In this document: positions 1 to 6,746 of the stretch, piece by piece
How the letters are laid out: each line of letters opens with the position of its first letter
Position numbering within the stretch: position 1 is the stretch's first letter
IMG/VR virus record: IMGVR_UViG_3300025098_000159
Coordinates: 1 to 33,141 of that record
Strand: one strand, 5' to 3'
Length of the DNA stretch: 33,141 nucleotides
Source of the DNA: a virus
Program-made: the position numbers and the translations under genes
The notes under the pieces: generated by a model
What the model saw: the letters and a program-made list of their open reading frames with translations, nothing else
Told to the model about the DNA's origin: nothing
Databases searched by the model: none

Positions 1-1
1 T

Positions 2-1650
2 ACGTCTACCACTACTACGTTTAATACTACTACTACATACTCTACTAATAGAGCAACTACAACTACTTTTAATACGTCAACCGCTACCGTAACAGTATTT
101 AACACATCTACTACCACCGTGTTCAGCACCAATACAAGTAAATCAACTACTACTGTATTTAATACAAGTACAACTACAACTATTAGTACTAACAGGTCAA
201 CTACAACTGTATTTAATACAACCACTACATATAGTACCAATAGAACTACTAATACTGTATTTACTACTAGTACGTCACGTTCTACTAATAGAACAACTAC
301 TACAACATTCACAACAACATTTGAAACAAGTAGAACAACTACGTTTAACACTTCAAGAACTACAACTATAAGTACTAATAGAACTACAAACACTGTGTTT
401 AGCACAACAACAACGTATAGTACAAACAGAACAACTAATACGGTGTTTACAACAACTTTCCCTACTAGTAGAAGCACTAATAGAGCTACTACTACTACGT
501 TTAATACGAGCACAACTACACAGACCAGTAGATCTACAACAACTACATTTAATACAAGTACAACAACCACTTTTAATACATCTAGAACAACTACATTTAA
601 CACAAGTAAATCTACTAATCGTACTACTACAACTACATTTACAACTACGTTCTCTACATCTACTAATAGAAATACCACCACAACATTTAACACTAGTACC
701 ACAACGCAAACATCTAAATCTACCACAACTGTGTTTACTACTAATACAAGTAGGTCTACAAACAGAACAACAACAACAACATTTACTACAACGTTCAATA
801 CTAGTAGAACCACCACATTTAATACTAGTAGAAGTACAGCTACTAGCAGATCAACTACAACTACATTTACTACAAACACAGTAGTGTCAACTAACAGAGC
901 TACTACCACAGCTTATACTACAACATTTAATACGTCAAGAAGTACTAACCGTAACACTACAACAGTTTTTTCAACCACCACAACGTTCAATACAACTACA
1001 ATTTTTAATACTACGTATTCATCACATATACGATCTACAAACAGAAATACGTCTACAAATAAAAATACAACTGAATCAAGAAGTACGTCAACTAATAGAA
1101 ATACTACTACTACGTATTCTTCACATATAAGATCTACCAATAGAACAACTAACACAGTGTTTAATACTCTAACTACGTTCAATACTAGTAGAACAACAAC
1201 GTTTAGTACTACTACACAATACTCTTCACATATACGATCTACTAATAGAAATACATCTACAAGTAGAAGCACAACTACTACGTTTAATACTACTACTATT
1301 TTTAGCACAACCACTGTGTATAGTACTAACAGAAACACAGCTACAAGTAGAAGTACTAATACGGTATTCCAACAGTCAACACTAATGGCATGGTTAACTG
1401 GTACAGTAACACAAATGAATACATCTACTAATAGAAGCACATCAACTACAACTACGTATAGTACAGTTACTACTTTTAACACTAGTACGTCCACAGAAAC
1501 TACTAAAATAACAGTGTTTAACACGACAACTACTTATCAGACTGCTCACAATACAACAACTACATTTACTACAACGTTTAACACGACATTTAACACTAGT
1601 ACATTAACCTATACATTTACAGCGTTTGTAACAATATTTCAAACGTCAAG
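2..1650 (+). repeat. Degenerate in-frame repeat array of protein A (about 24-nt unit)
   Basis: The DNA is a long array of Thr codons broken by TTTAATAC-like stretches (Phe-Asn-Thr) and ACTAATAGA-like stretches (Thr-Asn-Arg). Units are typically 8 codons but vary in length. The third codon positions are shuffled, so it is not a clean tandem repeat at the DNA level although it is strongly repetitive at the protein level. Confidence 0.8.
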
Positions 1651-1705
1651 ATCAACATTCACGTCAGGTGGTGGCGGTGGTGGTTGTAGTAGAGGCTGTA
1701 ACTAA
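2..1705 (+). CDS. Thr/Ser/Asn-rich repeat protein A, putative virion fibre (5' truncated by window edge)
   Basis: The reading frame is open from base 2, so the true start lies left of the window; the first in-window start candidate, a GTG at 119, sits in the middle of a repeat and is probably not real. Almost the whole protein is made of short units of the type x-T-T-T-(F/V/Y)-N-T-S and S-T-N-R-x-T-T, with Thr about half of all residues by eye, regularly spaced Phe/Val/Tyr, and Arg or Lys in the turns. A short non-repeat interruption (about 1366-1420) contains the window's only Trp in this gene. The C-terminus leaves the repeat and ends in six Gly followed by C-S-R-G-C-N. No family is recognised. 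The neighbours (methyltransferase, a second repeat protein, head and tail genes) and the extended repetitive design suggest a tail or head fibre or adhesin. Sure of the CDS, unsure of the role. Confidence 0.75.
   Translation, partial: TSTTTTFNTTTTYSTNRATTTTFNTSTATVTVFNTSTTTVFSTNTSKSTTTVFNTSTTTTISTNRSTTTVFNTTTTYSTNRTTNTVFTTSTSRSTNRTTTTTFTTTFETSRTTTFNTSRTTTISTNRTTNTVFSTTTTYSTNRTTNTVFTTTFPTSRSTNRATTTTFNTSTTTQTSRSTTTTFNTSTTTTFNTSRTTTFNTSKSTNRTTTTTFTTTFSTSTNRNTTTTFNTSTTTQTSKSTTTVFTTNTSRSTNRTTTTTFTTTFNTSRTTTFNTSRSTATSRSTTTTFTTNTVVSTNRATTTAYTTTFNTSRSTNRNTTTVFSTTTTFNTTTIFNTTYSSHIRSTNRNTSTNKNTTESRSTSTNRNTTTTYSSHIRSTNRTTNTVFNTLTTFNTSRTTTFSTTTQYSSHIRSTNRNTSTSRSTTTTFNTTTIFSTTTVYSTNRNTATSRSTNTVFQQSTLMAWLTGTVTQMNTSTNRSTSTTTTYSTVTTFNTSTSTETTKITVFNTTTTYQTAHNTTTTFTTTFNTTFNTSTLTYTFTAFVTIFQTSRSTFTSGGGGGGCSRGCN
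1013..1249 (+). repeat. Three copies of a Y-S-S-H-I-R-S-T-N-R motif
   Basis: Within repeat protein A the ten-residue motif YSSHIRSTNR occurs at 1016-1045, 1115-1144 and 1220-1249. It contains the only His and nearly the only Ile-Arg pairs in this part of the array. The copies are separated by 99 and 105 bases and differ at synonymous positions (for example CGA, AGA and CGA for Arg). This is a higher-order repeat laid over the Thr-rich background. Its function is unknown. Confidence 0.75.
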
Positions 1706-1731
1706 GAAAATAAATATGTAATTATAAAAAT

Positions 1732-2793
1732 ATGTCAGGATACGAAAAACCGTCGGATACGCAGATTAATTATCACAAAGCAGACCTTACAGTTAGGGAT
1801 AATGGTGATATTGTTTGGTTTAATCCGACAGCACAAGAAACATGGGAAGTTATGATGGGTTGGGAACAGCCTATTATGGAAAAGATGGCAGAGGTGTGTG
1901 TCAACGAGGGTGACCATGTTTTAGAGTGTGGTTTTGGTATGGGTATATTAGCTACAGCTGTGCAAGCAAGAAAACCAGCATCACATACAATAGCAGAAAC
2001 ACATCCACAAATACAACCAAAACTTGCTGAGTTTGCTTCTAATAATCCAACAGTAAGAGCTGTAAACGACAGGTGGTATAGCTTAATAGAAGAGGCTGGT
2101 AGGTATGATGTTATACTAATGGATACATATGCTGACGCAGACTTACATCCAAGGTTTGCATATTTTGTAAAACAAAAAGCAAAGCAAGGTAGTAGAATAT
2201 CTTGGTGGAACTGGAGTGGCGGTAAAACAGATCCATGGATGAAATTTTATTGGCCAGACGAACATATTGTTTTTCACGATGTAGATATAAATCCACCTGC
2301 AAATCAATACTACAACAAGTCTGTATATCACTTACCTGTATACACAAATCAAAAGCCAGCAACTGGTTATGGTGTAGTAAGGCAAGATGCTACGATACAT
2401 GTTAATGGTAACGACTCTATTCCTATGTGGCAAGTTGTAAAGCATGATAAGTTATTATCGTCAGACGTAGCAGGTAATAGATCAGAAAAGCAGAGAGGTG
2501 AAAAAAATGTTTTTATAATGAAAGCAAAAGGTATATATACAATAAACTCTGATTTAAAAGCTACTGGCAACCAACCTATAATAGCAAAAAGAAATAATGC
2601 GTGGCGTGAGTTTAACGTAAATCAACTAACCGTTGGCGACAAGTTATATGGTATTGCTGGTAACGAAATAGAAATAACACAAATAGACTTTGACGATTCA
2701 GATACTGTATATGAAATATGCAAGCTAGGCGTTAGTTATAATTACTTTGTTAACGGTATACTTGTTGGGGAAGGAGGTGTAGACAATGCCTAA
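1732..2793 (+). CDS. Guanidinoacetate/arginine N-methyltransferase-like enzyme with a degenerate C-terminal Hint domain
   Basis: Residues 40-205 look like a class I SAM-dependent methyltransferase of the GAMT/RMT2 type: a W-E-x-P-x-M segment at 44-49, motif I VLECGFGMGI at 63-72, an acidic residue after strand 2 (E89 in HTIAE), and L-M-D-T-Y at 129-133, matching the D-T-Y of guanidino methyltransferases. The tail N-x-Y-Y...Y-H-L-P-V-Y (191-204) resembles the end of that fold. Known family members methylate guanidinoacetate or the arginine of a protein (RMT2). Residues 213-349 look like a Hint/intein fold: D-A-T-I-H-V-N-G, then K-H-D-K-L-L, K-A-T-G-N-Q-P-I, L-T-V-G-D-K-L, and Y-E-I...Y-F-V-N-G-I-L-V. 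The usual nucleophile Cys, block B His and terminal His-Asn are absent. The ATG follows an A/T-only leader, and the 3' end overlaps the next gene by 8 bases. The substrate is not known; the flanking Arg-containing repeat proteins are an attractive inference. Confidence 0.7.
   Translation: MSGYEKPSDTQINYHKADLTVRDNGDIVWFNPTAQETWEVMMGWEQPIMEKMAEVCVNEGDHVLECGFGMGILATAVQARKPASHTIAETHPQIQPKLAEFASNNPTVRAVNDRWYSLIEEAGRYDVILMDTYADADLHPRFAYFVKQKAKQGSRISWWNWSGGKTDPWMKFYWPDEHIVFHDVDINPPANQYYNKSVYHLPVYTNQKPATGYGVVRQDATIHVNGNDSIPMWQVVKHDKLLSSDVAGNRSEKQRGEKNVFIMKAKGIYTINSDLKATGNQPIIAKRNNAWREFNVNQLTVGDKLYGIAGNEIEITQIDFDDSDTVYEICKLGVSYNYFVNGILVGEGGVDNA
2771..2779 (+). promoter_or_regulatory. Canonical Shine-Dalgarno sequence for repeat protein B
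   Basis: AAGGAGGTG lies inside the 3' end of the methyltransferase gene, with the GGAGG core ending 8 bases before the ATG at 2786. It is essentially a perfect anti-SD match, whereas the other genes in this window have A/T-only leaders. It also encodes G-E-G-G-V of the upstream protein, so coincidence cannot be excluded. Confidence 0.5.
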
Positions 2794-5700
2794 TACTACT
2801 ACAACCTTTCAAACATCTTTAGGTACAGATAGACCAACGCAAACAACTACTACGTTTAGCACAAGTAGATCTACAAGCAGAACAACTAATAGAAATACTA
2901 CAACCTACTTCAATACTAGCACTAGTACTCAGACTACACGTACAACTATATTTAACACTACCACCGCCTTCAGCACAAACCGAAGTACAGCTACTAGCAG
3001 AACTACAGGTACTACAACTACATTTAATACAACAACATCTTATACAACTCTGTTTAGCACAAATAGAGAACACGTGCTTTGGTCTCCTGCTACACCAGGT
3101 ACAGACCCACTATATAATTTTGATCATGATAGCACTGCTCAAGGTGCTGGTGACTATCCAGGTGATGGGTTGTTTAGAGTAAATAACCCAAGTGGTAATC
3201 CTAAAGATACAACAAAAATTACTGTTTCAAGGTATGGTGCGGCTGGCACAGGTACAGATCACACAGGCGCTATGGATTCTATTGTAAATGCGACAGTTCT
3301 TAATGGCGCTAAAGGTAGGTTGCGACTTCTTGGTATACTTAATGCTAGTGGTGCTGCTTATTCAGCTCCCGGCGTATCATATAGAATTACAGCTGCAACA
3401 AAACGAACAAACGGTTCAGACATACACTTTGAATTTACCGTTGCATATACTGGCTGGGCGGGTGGTGGTCCAAGTTTTACTGAATCAAATGGCGTTGCAA
3501 CAAGTTATGAAGAGAGTAGTTTAGCATTGTATCAAATAGGTATTGCGTTTGAAGATCCAAGCGACACGTGGAATACGTCAACTGCTACAACTACTACGTT
3601 TAGTACAAATACTATTTACAACACGTCAACAACCACAACTACTAATAGAAACACAAGTACTAGCAGCTCAACAACAACAACGTTTAATACAACAACAGTA
3701 TTTAACACAAGTACTGTAACTAATAGAAGTACATCTACAAGTAGAACCACAACGTTTGAAACTAATCTTGCTGTTTCAACTAATTTCGATACTACTACTA
3801 CGTTCAACACTAGCACTATAACAAACAAAACTACAAATACAGTATTTAGCACTACTACAAGTTATACTACAAACACTGTGTTTAATACAAACACCGTGTT
3901 TAACACGAGTACAATAACTACTAGGTCTACAAATAGAAGTACGTCAACAAATAGAACTACAACTACTAATAGAACTACCAATACAGTGTTTACCACAACT
4001 TTCAATACTAGTACAGTAACTCAAAAGTCTACCACAACAACATTTAACACTAGTACTGCAACCACAACTAATAGATCAACCACCACGACATTCAGTACTA
4101 CAACTACATTTAATACTAGCAGAACTACAACATTCAATACTTCTAAGTCAACCAACAGAACTACTACGACTACATTTACAACTACCTTTAGTACGTCTAC
4201 TAATAGAAGCACCACTACTACATTTGGCACTACCACAACTGTATCTACAAATAGAAGCACTAATACAGTGTTTAATACAACTACATCACGTAGTACAAAT
4301 AGAACAACGACTACAACTTTTACTACGACATTTAATACATCACGTACTACAACATTTAATACATCACGCACAACTACTATAAGCACAAATAGAAGTACTA
4401 CAACCACATTCGGTACTACTACCACTGTGTCCACAAACAGAGCTACTACCACAACTTTTACCACTACGTTTAATACATCACGTAGTACAAACAGAAATAC
4501 TACAACTGTGTTTAATACTAGTACTGCAACTTCAACTAATAGAAATACTACTACTGTCTTTAACACTAGTACTACTACTACTTTCAATACTAGTAGAACC
4601 ACAACGTTTAATACTAGTAAGTCAACTAATCGTACGACTACTACAACTTTTACTACAACGTTTGGAACTTCTACAAATAGAAACACAACGACTGTATTTA
4701 ACACGTCTACAGCTACATCAACTAATAGAGCGACGACAACTACGTTTAATACGTCAACTACAACAACAGTATCTACTAATAGATCAACAACAACTACGTT
4801 TACGACATCTACGTCGCGTACAACTACTATATCTACAAATAGATCAACCAATACTGTTGTATCCACTAACAGAGCTACTACTACTGTGTTCAATACCTCT
4901 ACAGCAACGGCCACAAGTAGAACTACTACAGTATCAACTAATAGAGCAACAACTACTACGTACTCTACTAATAGATCTACAACTACTACATTTAATACAG
5001 CTATAAGTACATCAACTAGTAGAACAACTACAATATCTACTAACCGTGCTACTACCACAACGTTCAACACATCAACAGCTACAGCAACTAGTAGAACTAC
5101 TACTATTAGTACAAACAGAGCTACGACTACTACATACAATACAACAAAAACAACTAACACTGTATTCAATACATCGACTACAACGCAAACGTCAAGAACT
5201 ACTACAATATCTACCAATAGGTCTACGACTACAACATTTAATACATCTACTAGTACAACAACTGTATTTAATACTAGTACTACAACTACATTTAATACTA
5301 CAACTACATACAGCACTAATAGAAGTACGACAACTACTTTTAATACTAGTACTACAACTACGTTTGGTACATCAACCACTGTATCTACCAATAGGGCAAC
5401 TACTACTACGTATGAAACTACAAAGACTACAAATACAGTGTTTAACACGAGCACCACTACTCAGTTTGCTACTACCACTACATACAGTACAAACAGAAAT
5501 ACTACCACAACGTTTAATACATCAACGGCAACTGTAACAACATTTAATACAAGTACTACAACTACTTTTATTACAACAACTACGTTTAATACAGCTATAA
5601 GTACTACCACTACGTTTAATACAAGTACCACAACAACATTTAATACCACGACAACGTATAGCACTAATAGAACTACCAATACAGTATTCAATACTAGCAC

Positions 5701-6691
5701 GTCTACTGTTACCGTGTTTAATACATCAACTGTTACGCAAAAAACAACTAGCACTGTTGTTAGTACAAATAGATCCACAAGCACAGTGGTATCTACAAAT
5801 ATCGATACAACTACTACATTTAATACTTCAACTAATACTATAACGGCGTACACAACAACATACTCAACAAACAGAGATACTACTACAACGTATAATACTA
5901 CAAGAGCTACAACAACCACGTATAATACAAGTACTAGTACAACTACAGTGTTTGAAACAACGTATGAAACAAATAGATCTACAACTACAACGTACAGTAC
6001 AAATAGAACAACCAATACTGTATTTAATACATCAACTAACACAACAACTGTATTTAATACAACTACCGCTACAGTAACTACGTTTAATACAAGTACAGCT
6101 ACTACAACTACGTTTAATACAAGTACTAACACTATAACGCTATATAGCACAACATATGAGACTAATATTGATACGACTACAACTTTCAATACATCAAGAA
6201 CTACGATATTTATAACTACTATAAGTACAAACAGAGATACAACCACAGTATTTAATACAAGTACGGTTACTGAAAAAGCTACTAGCACTGCATATAGCAC
6301 TAATAGAACAACAACAACAACTTATGAAACGAGTAAATCTACTAACACTGTAGTGTCAACTAATAGAACAACTAACACGGTGTTTAACACAACTACAGCA
6401 ACAACTACTACGTTTAATACTACAACTGCAACTGTTACCGTGTTTAATACTACAACTACAACAAATAGAAGTACAACTACTACATATAGTACAAATAGAA
6501 GTACAACAACTGTAGTATCAACTAATAAAGCTACAAGTACAGCATACAGTACTAATAGAGCTACTAACACTGTTATAAGTACTAACACTGTGTTTAATAC
6601 AACCACAACATTTAATACGACAATAGCATTTTACAATACAGTAAGATCAGATTACAATACTGACAGGGTAGACTACAATAGCTCTAGTTAG
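2786..6691 (+). CDS. Giant Thr/Ser/Asn-rich repeat protein B with a single folded island, putative phage fibre
   Basis: This 1301-residue protein begins with about 90 residues of Thr-rich repeat. An ordered, repeat-free island follows at about residues 93-265, with Trp, Pro, Gly and Asp, segments such as G-D-G-L-F-R-V-N-N and Y-T-G-W-A-G-G-G, and alternating hydrophobics that suggest a beta-sandwich. About 1000 residues of the same repeats as protein A then run almost to the end. The last residues switch to Y-N-T-x-R-x-D-Y-N units with acidic and Tyr residues. The island resembles beta-rich domains found in phage fibre and tail proteins, which is the best clue to a virion role; no exact family is claimed. 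Start choice is supported by a perfect Shine-Dalgarno sequence and an 8-base overlap with the upstream gene. Long minus-strand open frames over it are repeat artefacts. An adhesin or another surface-exposed beta-solenoid is an alternative. Confidence 0.75.
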   Translation: MPNTTTTFQTSLGTDRPTQTTTTFSTSRSTSRTTNRNTTTYFNTSTSTQTTRTTIFNTTTAFSTNRSTATSRTTGTTTTFNTTTSYTTLFSTNREHVLWSPATPGTDPLYNFDHDSTAQGAGDYPGDGLFRVNNPSGNPKDTTKITVSRYGAAGTGTDHTGAMDSIVNATVLNGAKGRLRLLGILNASGAAYSAPGVSYRITAATKRTNGSDIHFEFTVAYTGWAGGGPSFTESNGVATSYEESSLALYQIGIAFEDPSDTWNTSTATTTTFSTNTIYNTSTTTTTNRNTSTSSSTTTTFNTTTVFNTSTVTNRSTSTSRTTTFETNLAVSTNFDTTTTFNTSTITNKTTNTVFSTTTSYTTNTVFNTNTVFNTSTITTRSTNRSTSTNRTTTTNRTTNTVFTTTFNTSTVTQKSTTTTFNTSTATTTNRSTTTTFSTTTTFNTSRTTTFNTSKSTNRTTTTTFTTTFSTSTNRSTTTTFGTTTTVSTNRSTNTVFNTTTSRSTNRTTTTTFTTTFNTSRTTTFNTSRTTTISTNRSTTTTFGTTTTVSTNRATTTTFTTTFNTSRSTNRNTTTVFNTSTATSTNRNTTTVFNTSTTTTFNTSRTTTFNTSKSTNRTTTTTFTTTFGTSTNRNTTTVFNTSTATSTNRATTTTFNTSTTTTVSTNRSTTTTFTTSTSRTTTISTNRSTNTVVSTNRATTTVFNTSTATATSRTTTVSTNRATTTTYSTNRSTTTTFNTAISTSTSRTTTISTNRATTTTFNTSTATATSRTTTISTNRATTTTYNTTKTTNTVFNTSTTTQTSRTTTISTNRSTTTTFNTSTSTTTVFNTSTTTTFNTTTTYSTNRSTTTTFNTSTTTTFGTSTTVSTNRATTTTYETTKTTNTVFNTSTTTQFATTTTYSTNRNTTTTFNTSTATVTTFNTSTTTTFITTTTFNTAISTTTTFNTSTTTTFNTTTTYSTNRTTNTVFNTSTSTVTVFNTSTVTQKTTSTVVSTNRSTSTVVSTNIDTTTTFNTSTNTITAYTTTYSTNRDTTTTYNTTRATTTTYNTSTSTTTVFETTYETNRSTTTTYSTNRTTNTVFNTSTNTTTVFNTTTATVTTFNTSTATTTTFNTSTNTITLYSTTYETNIDTTTTFNTSRTTIFITTISTNRDTTTVFNTSTVTEKATSTAYSTNRTTTTTYETSKSTNTVVSTNRTTNTVFNTTTATTTTFNTTTATVTVFNTTTTTNRSTTTTYSTNRSTTTVVSTNKATSTAYSTNRATNTVISTNTVFNTTTTFNTTIAFYNTVRSDYNTDRVDYNSSS
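3574..6610 (+). repeat. Degenerate in-frame repeat array of protein B
   Basis: Continuous array of units such as T-T-T-T-F-N-T-S, R-T-T-T-F-N-T-S and S-T-N-R-x-T-T-T. Larger blocks recur: the 16-residue peptide beginning S-K-S-T-N-R is encoded at 4142-4189 and 4616-4663, and once more in protein A at 605-652. Synonymous codons differ widely between copies while the peptide is identical. Confidence 0.8.
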
Positions 6692-6746
6692 AAAACACTA
6701 AAAGTGTGTAATAGTATATAAAGAAATTTAAATTTAATTTAATTAT

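Noticed and set aside
119-121. GTG as the true start of repeat protein A
   Set aside because: The frame is open to the window edge with the same repeat grammar, and the GTG encodes a repeat Val with no leader typical of this genome.
353-709. Minus-strand Cys/Ser-rich frame over repeat A (also 2819-3073)
   Set aside because: Direct antisense of Thr codons (TGT/AGT), a repeat artefact with no independent support.
4021-5457. Very long minus-strand open frames over the repeats (Val/Leu-Val-Val proteins), here and at 913-1524, 5461-6300 and 6322-6606
   Set aside because: They are the mirror of Thr-codon repeats: the reverse complement of ACN runs read in a shifted frame gives GTN (Val) and few stops. 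They have no start context and no normal composition.
2-6691. CRISPR array or classic satellite DNA
   Set aside because: The repeats are degenerate, have no unique spacers, stay in one reading frame over thousands of bases, and conserve protein rather than DNA.
6695-6707. ACACT-AAA-AGTGT hairpin after repeat protein B
   Set aside because: Five pairs, no T-run, in an A/T-rich gap; could be chance.
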